Below, piece after piece: positions 47,132 to 58,913 of a stretch of 64,000 nt of DNA (position 1 is the stretch's first letter; each line of letters begins with the position of its first letter). Location: contig JAGTWJ010000001.1 of NCBI GenBank assembly GCA_020064725.1, positions 1,488,001 through 1,552,000 on the forward strand, given 5' to 3'. Below the pieces are notes generated by a model. The model worked only from the letters and a program-made list of their open reading frames with translations, made no database searches and was not told the DNA's origin. This DNA is from Drechslerella dactyloides (lineage: Eukaryota > Ascomycota > Orbiliomycetes > Orbiliales > Orbiliaceae). The position numbers and the translations under genes are program-made.

Positions 47132-48519
47132 TCCGGGACGAACAAATCACTGACTCATACCCACGGCTGCATGAAGACATCCGTGAGGAGCTCAAGGGCC
47201 AGACACTCTCTTTCACCGAGATAGCACGACTGGTTGGCGAGCGGTGGAAAGCTCTCGAGCCGGAGCAAAAGGACGACTATGAGAATCAGGCGATGACCCT
47301 GAAAGAGCGGTATAACCAAGAATTAGCCGTATACAAAAAAACAGAGGAGTACAAGGCGTATTTAAAATACCTGGACGAGTTCAAGAGTAAAGAAGCCGCG
47401 AAGGAATCTGGATCCGGAGGTATATGATGATCGCCCCCTTGCCTGATTTCTCTTCTTCTGTCTTTTTTCGTTTCAATTTAACCTTACGCAAGGCTCGGTA
47501 TAGAAGCTTCTTCGTTTACGCCAGCCTCTGAAGCTCCCCGAAAGCGCCCCAAGTTAGAAAGCCTTCCATCCCAAGGTTCACCGCACAGTTCCTTACCTGG
47601 ATCTAGTACCACATCCGTAGTATCAGTTGGACCAGTAGCGGCAAGTGCGTCGTCTCGATCGCAGCAGCATGCAGGAGAAAGCCCGAGCTACCAACCAGCG
47701 AATGTCGCAGCCGGTCAGTACACCCGAAGAGAATCCTACACCTCGCCCTTCCCGCAGCCGTCTACACCAGCCTCCCAGCTTAGCCCCACCGCCTTTACGG
47801 AATCATCGACGTCCGGCGGTCAAGGAATACGACAGTACCAGTCGTCCTCGTCCGGCGCGTACGAAGCCGTGACGCTGCCTTTCCGAGATAGCCCCGGCCG
47901 GCCGACACACCATTCATATTACGACCCAGGGCGGCCACCACCCTCTGGCGGCTATCCAGACTCGATGGACCAGGGAATGATGATGCATCTACCAAAGATC
48001 AGCACTCAGCCTCTGCAGCAAGTGATATCGTATTCTAGAAGGCAACCATCGCCGGGCGACTCACCGTCTCAACATGCCAGAAGATCAGGCAGCATATCGG
48101 GTACGTCATATCAACAGCAACGTCCCGCGCTACATCCTGCAGATACGCTGTCGACGCAGAATTCGATAAGCAGCAGCGGCAGCTCTTCCGTACCATCGCT
48201 GACCCCAGCAACATCATCAGACGGCGATGGCCGTCAGATCCACGGACACAGCCTCCGGGCGCTTCCACCTTTGCGAAACCCGAGTCCATCCCACGGACAG
48301 CGAGGGCCATCGGGTTACTTCACCCAGCGGCCGAGAGACCTGAGCAGCAGCGGTGGAGGCGGTGGGAGCGGTGGTGGTGGAAACAGTTCTGGATACCCGG
48401 GACAGGGTCATGGCTCAACGTCGTCGTCCCCTCGCGGCCAGCTTCCATCACTGGCCGAGCAGACAATGCAAGAACCACATGCTCGAAGAGGAGGGGATGG
48501 GACGGAACAACAACCGTGA
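46266..48519 (+). CDS. SAM-domain and HMG-box DNA-binding protein
   Basis: Six exons: 46266-46381, 46509-46542, 46740-46922, 46989-47043, 47177-47419 and 47504-48519, 548 residues, phases consistent throughout. Residues 1-60 form a SAM domain (LREILDRLGLSQYLGRLIDEG, then MGFKLGHRRILQRAIA). Residues 118-188 form an HMG box: KPPSAYVMFANHIREEL, LSFTEIARLVGERWKAL, EKYNQ-like helix ending ELAVYKKTEEY. The rest is Ser/Pro/Gln/Gly-rich and likely disordered, with a Gly run near the end. SAM-HMG proteins in filamentous ascomycetes are probable transcription factors linked to sexual development, but I cannot name an orthologue. The fourth intron contains a 34-base poly(A) run; its acceptor (GAAG at 47176) was chosen because it restores an unbroken HMG box. 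Confidence 0.87.
47096..47129. repeat. Poly(A) tract of 34 inside an intron
   Basis: Thirty-four consecutive A residues on the plus strand, within the fourth intron of the SAM-HMG gene and about 47 bases before its acceptor. Homopolymers of this length are prone to slippage and to sequencing length error. Confidence 0.9.
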
Positions 48520-51500
48520 CTATCTGTATCCACACACTCTTATGTTAGCTGGTGGCTCTTAACATTGTGAGAGACCCACATAATATCATCAGAAACAATT
48601 AGATGGAAGGGGGGGATGGCGTCTGCAACGCAAAATCATGTTATCCAACTACGTTACTTCGAGGTGGAAGGCGGACACCGCGATCCAAAATCGAAACCAA
48701 GAAAAAAAAAAATTCATTACATTGTTCCAGAGCAAGCACGCAAGCACTGACCATTATAGAGCGAAAGAGAATCTTATACCCTTCCTAACGAAAAACAATT
48801 CGGAAAAACTGTTTGTTTGAGATAGAGGAGGGCCACATGGCACTTACATGTATCCGCGAGGAGTTGACAACCCACGAGCACATGGGAATCAACTATGAGA
48901 TTATTGACTTTTTGACTTTGGGACGGTTACCCTGGCTGACCCGCTACAATAATAGAAGCCGAGTGTTCGAAATCATATGGAGGGGAGAGGACTCATGGGC
49001 ACGCCGGGTTCTTTTTAAGAAAAGACACCACGCTAGTAGCGCGGAGGGGCCTGCATGGAGTCCAGGCCAATCGGGGCGCGAGAGCGACTCGTTGCGCTTG
49101 CTTTCGTACTTTCTTTCTCTTCTCGACCCAAGATAAGTTTCTTTTGGGACGGGGTGGGCTGCAGGACATGGTGTGCCAGACGAAACCCTGCCACACCGCA
49201 ATCTCAAGAATCCCATCCTCCGCAAGAAGGGAAATTGCATGCCAATTTCGTTTCCTGTCCGCCATGAGAAGTGCCGGAAACTCTACCGCGCCCCGCGGGG
49301 CTTAAAAACGGTCTTTCGGGCTCGGGCCCGTCGCTGTCTCTGTCTTTCATGTCCGAAGCCCATTGGCCAATGTATATAACCAGGCGAGGATGTCGCTCGT
49401 GGGGATGCGCTCTCTCACCAACCTCTGCGTGTATTGATGTTCTCTCGTGTCAATGCCCGTTGGAAAGGTCAGCGGTTCCATTACCCGATCGCAGATATCG
49501 GAGATTATTAACGTTCTGTCGTTTTGCGAAATGATGTTGCTCCGGTATGTATGTAACTGTAACTAACAAAATCTGAAAACCTTTTCCTGTTCCCCATGCT
49601 GCCCGATGGACATAACCCTTTGTGTCGCTTGGCCAATCGGCCAGTTGTTATTCCAGCTGTTGTTATCTTGTTGTTTTCTTCTTCCATCGCCCCAGAGCTC
49701 CATTAGCGGACCTTGTTACGGAGTTTTGCACGATATGCCACGGAATACCTTCTGGTTTTGAAGTCGCTCGGCTGAGCCTTGTCGCTGGTCGGGATGTACC
49801 TGTACTTGTCTTTAACGCAGGATGCTTGCAGCATACGCAAGCATGCCTAACTCTATCTTGCTGTTACTCGGTTTCTTTCTCCATTTTCTTTCTTTTTTCC
49901 TTGCCCATCTTTTGATCTTCGTCGTGTATATCATGTTGATTTATATGCGCGGCATACTGTCTCTGGGACGTCGCAGTGTATCGGGGTGTTTTTTTTTGTC
50001 TTCGAATTCGAGACCGTTCTGTTTATGTCGGCTGGCCGTATGAAGCGGTGCTTGGCCCCACTTGGTTTGGCTCGGTGGAAATCAAATTTCGCCACTGGTG
50101 CGAAATGGAAATTTAGTTTCCCCCTTTCCAGCGTCAAGATTCCCATAGCGGCGCAAAACTCCAGGAGTTGGTTTCGAAATTCGCGACGTAACTTTTTCAA
50201 CCAGTTTTCGATGTATCTTCCTTAGGCCTGTATTCTGACTCTTGCAAATCTCAATTTGACTTCTCTATATGATTGTCTTTCCTTTGCCGTTGCTTTGGTC
50301 GGCTTTTTTTCTCTCTTCTTTCCCCCCCTGCCTAACTATTTCTTATTTCCTGTATTTTTCTTTTTAAGCATCGGCGCTCCTAAATCCGCACAAAAGTTTG
50401 CCATAGACAAGACATCGGGCTCGACTCTCCCAGACGAGGCCTTTTTAGTTAGCTAGCTGTTAGTTAAGCTTAATAACGACCTTTTGGAGAACAGGCAAGG
50501 GTTTGCCAGCCGGTCTGCCAGCTAGCCACACCGAACCAAGCGGGTCGAATTCGAAACTGGCGATTAAAATTTTAGCCTGGTTAAGCCCCCAAAGGAAACC
50601 CACCGTCCGCTTAGTTTTTCGAGCAAGCTGAAAGAACCGACATGTTCTGGTACGTTCATTACTGATCGTTAGTTAGCTGCTAACAGCCCGTGCAGCTGTT
50701 CAGCTGCATTGTTTTGCCACTTTGAATGAACAGATCGCCAGCTCGACGCCCAGCTCGACCGAAGGGAGTAAGTCGCCAGAAGATTGTGGCACATGTGCTG
50801 AACACCGGCTCATTCGGCCACGCAAACCTCCAGCCTGATGCCGACCCAGGATGTTTTTATAGGCAAAGATTTTCACTACGTGGCAGAAGGAAGCAAGCCC
50901 TCGCTTCGCTGCATGCAAAATTCGGAGGAACCGAGGGGAAAGGCATTGCATTGAAACCCGAATCCGACCTCGACCGACATCGTGATTGCAATTGACGACC
51001 TATGGAGGAAAATGCAGCATTCGTCGATCATTGCCGTAGGCTCTCCCACACCCCCGACCTTTCGCCCAACGCAGAATCCACTCCTGGACGAGAGAAATTT
51101 TCCAGGTGTCCGGCTGTCTGTAAGCTTTTTCCGGGCAGTTTTAATACCTCTTGTTCAATACGACCCGGACCAGGAAGGGGGCAGGGCTTTTGGGTTTTAT
51201 GTGATCTCCGCATGGCATTGTGAGTCGGTGCGTAGCAACCAATTGCGGGGTTGTCTTTCCACGGCATGCCGAAGTTTTTCGATCAGGCTGCTGGTAGCAG
51301 ATGGTGGTATTCTGAACAGTCCAGGTAGCGGGGAGCTCGAGGAATTAAAAGGCTCTAACCTCTGGTTTCTGGGTGTTTGATCGAGAGCACTTGCTGAAGC
51401 AAGCCTATCTGACTTGTCTTTGAACAGTTACCTCGAACCTGCAGACACTGCGAGAGAAGCTTTAGGCCCGGACAGGGACCAGTCCACTGCTCGAAAACAG

Positions 51501-54306
51501 TTTCCGGCAAAAAAGAAATGCAAGATGCAAGACCTTTCGGCGCGCATTCATTCATAGCTTATGAATCCGGTTAGCGGAAAACCCAGGAGCAAGCAGTCTA
51601 GCGATACATTATGAAGTATCATGCGATGCATGCATTCGAGGTATACAGACTTCCCCTCCCTGACCTCAAGAAGTACGGCAGCACCTCGGAGTTCTGGGGG
51701 GTTAAGTAAGACCTTCCTTTCGGCGTGCCATCTCTTAACGGTTGCAAGGATCACACGAGCAAGCTGACCGCGGATTCGGATTGCGGAAAATTTTCAAGAA
51801 CGGAGACTGCATGGGATTGTGTGGAAGAACCCTCACCATTGGGCGTGGCCGCATGTCCCGATTGCAACACCTTGACAGGCCTCTCGTACTCTGGGCTCCG
51901 ATTGGCTTTGGGGGATGCAAGAAACTGGCTTCAGGAAGCAGACACGAAGACGGGCTGGAAGCTTCCGCAGCTGCACACTGGTTTTCCATGCTCTGAATTG
52001 ACAGCCAGACATGTGCATGCATGTGGAAGGACTGCTTGGTAGATGGCTGGGACTGGTACTGCAGAGATGAGAAGAAGTCCCTACCCTTCGGGATAACAGT
52101 GGTCCCTCTCACATGCAGATATATGCAAGAAAGGATTATCATCCTACCGTTTAGGACTAATCTCTGGTCAGAAAGTGAGCCAGATCTCGTGGCGACTGCA
52201 GTACTGTCTGCTGCGACCCAGGTACCTTCGTGCCATGGCTGAGCCTGTCGAGGAAGTCTGTGTTTTGATCAGTCGAGAACTCGAGGTTTTGCCAGCTGGA
52301 AGGTAACTCTGGCCACTGAATGTTATGGCCACTCCAACATGCATCCGATACGCACATGACTTGGTGCGTAAATTTCTGATGGAGGGGAAGATATGTCCAA
52401 GAAGTTGTACAACTAAGTACGTAGTACTATAGTTTGGAAAGAGCAGGGGGGTCCTTCGAGGCGCAGGCCGCAGACAAGGCAATTGGTGGGCCACGGTGTG
52501 TTGGAAATGGAGAATGCAACACAAAAAGCGGTCTGGCAGCCGCTGGCGAGCTGCTCTGACATCAAGGCGGGGAGGTTGAGTGCAGGTTTATAACTGTGAC
52601 AGGCAGCGATCATCGGGCGAGTTCAACGGGTGGGGTTTGACGATTCCCTGTTCGAGTAGAATCCCCGAGCTGCCTTGGAAATGCTGTCCTGTCTGACGGT
52701 TGAGGAATTGGGCGGATGCTGTGCCGTGAGGAAGGAGGGGTGTGGGTGTGATGTGCTTGCATACGAGCACGGAGATTTATTGTTATAGACACGAGTTTTG
52801 GGTGAAGTATCGTTAGAAGCCGGTCAATTTGTATGCGTTGTGTCTCTCTGCTTTCTTCTTGTGATACACGGCGAATCAACATCGTGGAATCATTGTCTTC
52901 TATCATGTTACCCTCGAACTCGACCAACGTACGTCCATTTTGGCTACCGTGCGTATACGGGCCTGCCCAACTGGCTGCCTTTCACTTCGTTCGTGGCTAT
53001 GCAGCAGCCCTTGATGTCGACGGATACGGCATCCAAGGTATACTAAGTGCACAGACAAGCCTAACACGGCCTGCAATCTATTCTTGAAAGTGGAGCTTTC
53101 ATGGATGTGCTAACTCTTCGGTCTCGCGTAAGTACAGATTGGGCTACAACGCTGCAGGAGCCAGGCCGGCCAGGAGGAAAAACAAGGCGAGGCTTTCGTC
53201 ATATGATGCTCCATTTCCCCCGCCGTCCTTGGAACTTGCATGACCTGTTACCAGGAGGCCGTCTCTCTCTGCAACATTGATGCATCGTCATCTTCCAAGG
53301 AAGGGAAAATGCATGTCGACCACTTGCCGTTCCACTTTTCCCATTTCTCAAGATTCTATAATCCGGCGAAGCGGTTACATAAGCTACTGCCTGCTGCTAG
53401 CTGTGACGGTCCCCACACGGGTCGACAAGATATTCCAAAATCAGGGTCTGGCATGATGCTAAATCTAGCAACGGGTGATAAAGCGGCATCCGAGACGCAA
53501 GAGGAATACAAGAAGGACGAGACAGGATGCGGCATGACATCAGCGGCGGATTCTGTCCCTGGTCCGTTGTCCCCAAACAGCCCACCAGGCGCTCCGTTTT
53601 ATTTGTCTCCGATCGAGCCCGTTCCCAGACCCATCTCGACCGTGCTATATACCACAGCCAAAATCGGGCTCAGGTGTGGCTTCTCACCATTAGGCTCATG
53701 GACAGTCCCCAGCCTCCGCTCATCATTGCCTTCTTGAGCGCCGGCCATCGGGCTCGCAGTATCCTGTGCATCCGATTCGACGCCTCTAACCGATCAGTCA
53801 GCGCGGGGGGCTACGCAGCGTTTCCCGACAGGCAATATCTGTCCTTGATATTTCTCTGACAGCGTCCCCGAAGCTAGCTTGACGCAGGGTCTCGCTCGCC
53901 TCTGCCGGCTGGGTTTCAAACCGGTTTCCTTGATTTATACGCCAAGACCTTGCTTTTGGGAGGTTGTGACAAACGTCGCCCAAACGGGCATCCCGCACGT
54001 TCTGCTCAACACGTCTGCCGAGTCATCGCTTTCAGCAGCATCATCTCATCAACCTTGCGCCTCCCGACACGTCGACACGACTACCCTGGTTTCGAGGTAC
54101 GTCCACGCTCGCACGCTGCAGGACGCGTTATTCCCAGCATGGAAATCTGCTGGCGAAGACTTGCAGCGTAGCATTCGACACGCCACGGACGTCATCTTGG
54201 TGCGGCCTGAGGATCTGCATCACACTCGCTGCCTTTGTGCCTGACTCGCACTCGAACGGAACAACCAATACTCTATTCTACGCTGGCCGTGTCGCGCCCA
54301 ACTGAG
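48520..54306. other. Gene-poor region with promoter-like and pyrimidine-rich blocks
   Basis: Nearly 5.8 kb without a supported gene. An inverted CCAAT pair and a TATA box lie at 49362-49379, and from about 49560 to 50360 the plus strand is strongly T/C-rich. The remaining frames, including a 165-codon plus-strand frame at 53240-53737, lack motifs. The last 300 bases before 54307 should hold the spp2 promoter. Confidence 0.4.
49362..49379 (+). promoter_or_regulatory. Orphan CCAAT/TATA promoter-like element
   Basis: The palindrome ATTGGCCAAT (CCAAT on both strands) at 49362-49371 is followed at once by TATATAA at 49373-49379. A T/C-rich plus-strand tract begins about 190 bases downstream. No supported coding gene begins nearby. 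Confidence 0.35.
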
Positions 54307-55680
54307 ATGAGCCAGCATCCGAAAGGCACCAACGGGCAGGCCCCTATGGGGTTCTCCATTTCCCTAGGGCCAAATAAGCCTACCAACGGTCTGCCACTTG
54401 CGTCTATCTCCAAAAAACCCACACCCGGAGCGTCTGCCTTCTCCAGACCAGCGAAACGTGGACCGGCTCTTTCTGACGACGACGACGAACACGATGATGA
54501 CGATCACAGGAACAAAGTCCAGCTCGTTACCGGCTTTGGCAGTAGTGGCGCCATCACCGTTGACGGTGACGAAGAATCCAAGACACTTGTTATACCCGCG
54601 TTGAAGAACCGAGACTGGAGGGCGGAAAGTCGCAAAAAGAAGGGCATCTACCTACCCCCAGAAGCAGTGGGGCAGCGAGATGGCGCACAAGTCGACACCA
54701 GGGACGTCATTGGGGACGAGCCGATGAAAGTTGGCTTGCAGTTCGTGGAGAAGTCTACGGCGGATATGACGATCGCAGAGGGAGACGTCACCATGCCCGA
54801 TGCTGAGGGCTCTGCAGCCAATGCAGCGGCAACGAATGTCGAAAAGGTCGAAAAGACAGAGGATGAGCTTGCCATGGAGGCTCTACGCGCCGGAGACAAC
54901 GCGAAGGCGAGCACGCTGACGATACCTGCTGCCTCGGGTAACGTTCCGGATACCCGTGGCGTATTGGCGAACGAGGACGACGCGTATCGAGCCGATGTCG
55001 CATCGAGACCGGACGCTGCCACGCTGGAGGAATATGCCGCCATTCCAGTCGAAGAATTCGGAGCTGCTTTATTAAGAGGTATGGGATGGAAAGAAGGCCA
55101 GGCGATTGGCCGCTCGGGAGGCGCAAGCAAACCTAGGATCGTTGAGAAACGTCCAGCTTTCCTAGGTATTGGAGCAAAGGGGATTGGCGCTGAAGAGATA
55201 GGCGCATGGGGAAAGGGCGACAAGAAAGGGAGACAGCCAAGAATGGATAAAACCTATCTACCTGTTACGCTGGTCGATAAGAATGGCAACAGAGTAGAAG
55301 ATGACTCTAAGAAAGATGCCAGAAAAGACGTCGATAAGGACTGGAAAAAACGAGATGACAAGGATCGAGGGGACAGGAGAGACCGTGACAGAGACTACAG
55401 CGACAAGGAGATTTCACGGTCAAAACGAGATCGGGAGAAATATGGCGACGACGAAAGAGATCGCGACAGAAGGGACCGAGACCGAGACCGCGACCGGGAC
55501 CGAGATCGAAATCGAGATAGCCACCGAGATCGGTCACGTGACAGGAAAGATCGAGACCGCCATAGGGATAGCGACAGAGACCGCGATTATGATCGAAAAC
55601 ATCGCTCATCCGGTTACGACGACCGTGATCGAGACCGACGGAGGCATCGCAGTCGTAGTCGGGAACGACACAGGCGGTGA
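54307..55680 (+). CDS. spp2: Pre-mRNA-splicing factor Spp2, G-patch protein
   Basis: One exon encodes 457 residues from ATG 54307; the frame extends upstream only through near-cognate codons. The N-terminus MSQHPKGTNGQAPMGFSISLGPNKP is typical of Spp2/GPKOW, which begins with a short FSLG-type motif. A G-patch core lies near residues 250-295 (EFGAALLRGMGWKEGQAIGR, then KRPAFLGIGA). Spp2 activates the DEAH helicase Prp2 at the first catalytic remodelling of the spliceosome through this G-patch. The C-terminal 110 residues are Arg-Asp/Glu repeats (RDRDRDRDRNRD) ending in RS-like dipeptides, as in metazoan splicing proteins and many fungal orthologues. An acidic patch (DDDDEHDDDD) lies near residue 60. 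Confidence 0.88.
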   Translation: MSQHPKGTNGQAPMGFSISLGPNKPTNGLPLASISKKPTPGASAFSRPAKRGPALSDDDDEHDDDDHRNKVQLVTGFGSSGAITVDGDEESKTLVIPALKNRDWRAESRKKKGIYLPPEAVGQRDGAQVDTRDVIGDEPMKVGLQFVEKSTADMTIAEGDVTMPDAEGSAANAAATNVEKVEKTEDELAMEALRAGDNAKASTLTIPAASGNVPDTRGVLANEDDAYRADVASRPDAATLEEYAAIPVEEFGAALLRGMGWKEGQAIGRSGGASKPRIVEKRPAFLGIGAKGIGAEEIGAWGKGDKKGRQPRMDKTYLPVTLVDKNGNRVEDDSKKDARKDVDKDWKKRDDKDRGDRRDRDRDYSDKEISRSKRDREKYGDDERDRDRRDRDRDRDRDRDRNRDSHRDRSRDRKDRDRHRDSDRDRDYDRKHRSSGYDDRDRDRRRHRSRSRERHRR

Positions 55681-56291
55681 TCGATTATATAATGGTCCAC
55701 ATGTCTACATCTTGGTTTGGATCTCAAGAGGCGCAATGATATTCCTGCCAGCGATGATAGAATCCTTTTGTACTATATAGACGAAATATCATAGCATCCG
55801 AGGTGCAAGGACCAGCCCACCACTCCTAACAACAGAGATTTGAGTCCATCAAAACATAGGGCGATGAGGGAAACTCCGGCATGCTGGAGTTCTCCCTGGT
55901 CGTCATCACGGTATCTTACCCAAAGACTTGCTCTCTGTTGAATACCTAGGTTGCATAAAGGCTGTGAAGTTTGTGATCATATAATCAAACCTCGTAGTGC
56001 GTTGGAGCCTAGCCTGACGCGAGGCTGAATATGCCTAGCCTAAGAAAATACAAAGAAGGTGCGAAGAAGGTGCTAAGAAATTGTAGAGAAGATGCAAAGA
56101 AGACTCTGGCAACGCAACCGGCAACCCGTGCTTAATCTCTAGAACGGGATTCTGTCCGAGCCCTATCTCCAGACCATACGTATCGCAGTCTGACCCAACA
56201 TCAACTACATAGCGTTTGACCATTCAGGGGACCGCGATCTCGTTTAATCCGACTTTGTTTTTGGTAACTCCTTCGAGGTCTGCCCGATGTC
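55681..56291. other. Spacer
   Basis: Three-prime flank of spp2 and upstream region of the F-box-like gene. No coding signal seen; a GAAGG/AAGAAG-rich stretch near 56045-56105 is the only structure. Confidence 0.45.
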
Positions 56292-57071
56292 ATGGAGTCA
56301 GCCCCGACGTTTCCCTCAGTAGCTCCTACGGCGATCAGCAGCGCTACCACTCGTGTTCTAAACACATACGAACTCCTTGAGTACATTCTCAAGCATATTG
56401 ATGGGAGGGAACTGCTTTCTGGTGCTCGACGCGTCTCCAGAACATGGGCCGCAGTTATAGCCACCTCGCCGATACTAAAATGGAACACATTCAGGTGGGA
56501 CAGTAGTGAGATTCCGCGGGCAGTCTACGAGGGACAGCTCCAGCCCCGTTGTCGAAAATATGAATTGGCGGGGTATCCCTGGATAGGACCCGCCATCGAC
56601 AATTTCTGGAAAACCATGCTGGGATTACCGAGGGAGGAGCAAACTGAAGACGGACTGCGCAGGGCATTCGACAAGTTCATCCAACGAGTACCTCCAGTTG
56701 AGCTGTATCGACCAAGATTTCCAAGGAATCACCAGTTGCGGTTCCGCTTTGGCCTAGCTGGGGGCTGGAGGCAGAATGAGCTAGGGACAAAGGAGTTCTT
56801 CATGCTTGTTGACGCGGAACAGATGCGTCTAGACAAGCTGCTGAGGCTGATCTTTCGGCACGCGCTATCTAAAGATGGTATACGCGGTCTGGGGGCCGCC
56901 GAGGTTCTCTGGCCACTACAGTGGAGAAAGCCGGGTCCGCCCTGGCAGCAGTACATATTAGAGGTTGATATTAGTGTGGCTGGAGATCTTGTGGGTACTA
57001 AAGATATATTCCAATTTATCGAAAAACAGTGTAGTCTTTGGATCAGAGTTTGTGGCGGGAGAAATTGGTAG
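56292..57071 (+). CDS. F-box-like domain protein
   Basis: One exon encodes 259 residues. Residues 24-65 (LNTYELLEYILKHIDGRELL, then ARRVSRTWAAVIATSPIL) match the F-box pattern of Leu/Ile-Pro-like start, ILxH and a V-x-R-x-W-core, in the form common to the many fungal proteins of this type. The remainder (PRCRKYELAGYPWIGPAIDNF; PWQQYILEVDISVAGDL) has no known repeat. F-box proteins bring substrates to SCF ubiquitin ligases through Skp1. This subtype is expanded in filamentous fungi and its targets are unknown. The start is the first ATG in frame. Confidence 0.75.
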   Translation: MESAPTFPSVAPTAISSATTRVLNTYELLEYILKHIDGRELLSGARRVSRTWAAVIATSPILKWNTFRWDSSEIPRAVYEGQLQPRCRKYELAGYPWIGPAIDNFWKTMLGLPREEQTEDGLRRAFDKFIQRVPPVELYRPRFPRNHQLRFRFGLAGGWRQNELGTKEFFMLVDAEQMRLDKLLRLIFRHALSKDGIRGLGAAEVLWPLQWRKPGPPWQQYILEVDISVAGDLVGTKDIFQFIEKQCSLWIRVCGGRNW

Positions 57072-58913
57072 CCTTTAAGCTTTCAAAACATTTGTCTGCC
57101 GGGTTTTCTGATGGACTCGAGACTTCTATCGAGACGAATGTATTTGATCTGTGATCAAGCACTGAGAATAAGATGAATCGGTCGAGACCGCATCGTCTCA
57201 GTCAAATAATAATATACATGGTTTGTTACACAAGTTCACAGGGTCTAACCATGTATCTCAATCAACATAAATTAATATCTTTAGCGGCCAGGGAATCTGT
57301 TGCACGAGGAGACTAGATGATATGAATTCAACTCATGAACTATATTTGCGCCCCATCAGTAACTCGTTTACGTGTATATATATTGTCATAGACTATTTAT
57401 ATTTGCATGCACGTAATTATTAAAACGTTCAGTTTATCCCAGGGCTTCGATCGGGATCGTTTGGTCCCTGCCTGCTAGGCCGAATTTAGATCCAACGCCT
57501 TGGAGTTTGTATATTCCTTCAGGAATTCTAGAATTCGAGACAGGTTTTGGCGAGTTTGCATTGACTCGTACGACATGCGCGGACAGGATCCACTAGCGCC
57601 AAAAGGGCCAGCGAATTGGTCCGAAAAATTGTCGTGTCGCACGTGTAGCGCCAAAAGGCACATTCCGTAAATGTAGCATAAAACCGACGGTAGATAGCTC
57701 GATCCAATGATGTAACGCAGTTTAAAGGGGCTAATGCTATTCAGTTGTCAGCATTAATTTCATGATTTCCAACTCAACATTTCTAGCCAGCGCACTTCAA
57801 ACCTGTGTGGCTGACAATATTTTCTGCTATAGCGTCCTCATGCAGATACTCGGAAGGCCAATTGCTGTGTCCGCGTAGGGCTCCTCCCCTGACTTTCCAA
57901 GCGACTCTAGCAAGCTCGCGTGATCAGGATCTGTGCGTGCGCATGCATATCGAATCGAAAGCTCGCGACCTGATCTTGAATACTATCTGAATGCTCAGGG
58001 CGTCCATGCCGGCCGCAATGCATATTGACAGACCAAATTAGCAATTAGGACGCTTGATTGAGCTGTCCGGATCGATCTCGTGGGGGCACCATCCCCAACG
58101 TGAAAATTCAATTGACCTGACTGAGAAATCCGGGGTAGTTTGAGAGACGGTTTCCGTGTCCAGCTGCTCAAATCTTGCGGCCTGCTGCCGAAGAGGTAAG
58201 TATAAAGCGACCGCTGGTCCTCCTTGCCCGGATTCTAGAACGGTAGGCTCGGGCCGTGGATCTGGTAAGCTTGTGTTTCTTCTTGGGATGCTTGGGATAT
58301 GTACGCCCCTCACTAACTCACAACTCGGCCCTCCTAGCTAAGGCTTCCGCATAGAGGCAACACAACGCGGATGGGTGTGGTATTCTGCGATCTTCCGATT
58401 TCGTACGTCCAAGGCCCAAGGCCCGAACGCGAACCCGGGGTGGAGGCATAAATACATCGAGCAGTCTTCGTCAGCATATATGATGTGGAGTATACGCAAT
58501 TTGACTGGATCATATTACTTGATTTCCTCTGACTGGGCGCCGGACCTATTTTCCACTTGCGCTGCAGGTTGTTCGTGACAGCAATATCAATCGACACCTC
58601 GATATATTAGCTATCATCGCTCATTCTAGCGGCGGCGCTGCCGCATATTGTTACTATATATTAAGGGCTCCTTCTGCCTGCCCTTGATCTCTGCTCCATC
58701 CCTCCTCAAGTAACCTCGGATCTTTCGACTGCATATCACATATCTGCAGACTTTCCCTGAATTCAAGCGTGAGTGCATATTATCCGTCCACATATACATA
58801 CCCTTGTTGCTATGTGCTACTCGAATTTGGTATTCAAGCTGACGTCTCTACCAAAAAGCTTTCGTTATCTTCATCCTGAAAAGTCCTACATACATTCCAC
58901 AAGAATCTCCAAG
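57072..58913. other. AT-rich spacer
   Basis: About 1.8 kb without a supported gene. A short direct repeat, TAGCGCCAAAAGG, occurs near 57594 and again near 57647. The last 250 bases hold the promoter and C/T-rich leader of the histidine-phosphatase gene, with TATA-like TATATATTAAGG near 58655. Confidence 0.45.

Noticed and set aside
53240..53737. 165-codon ATG-initiated plus-strand frame
   Set aside because: Mixed composition, no motif, no leader-like promoter and overlapping frames of similar length. Kept only as a weak possibility.
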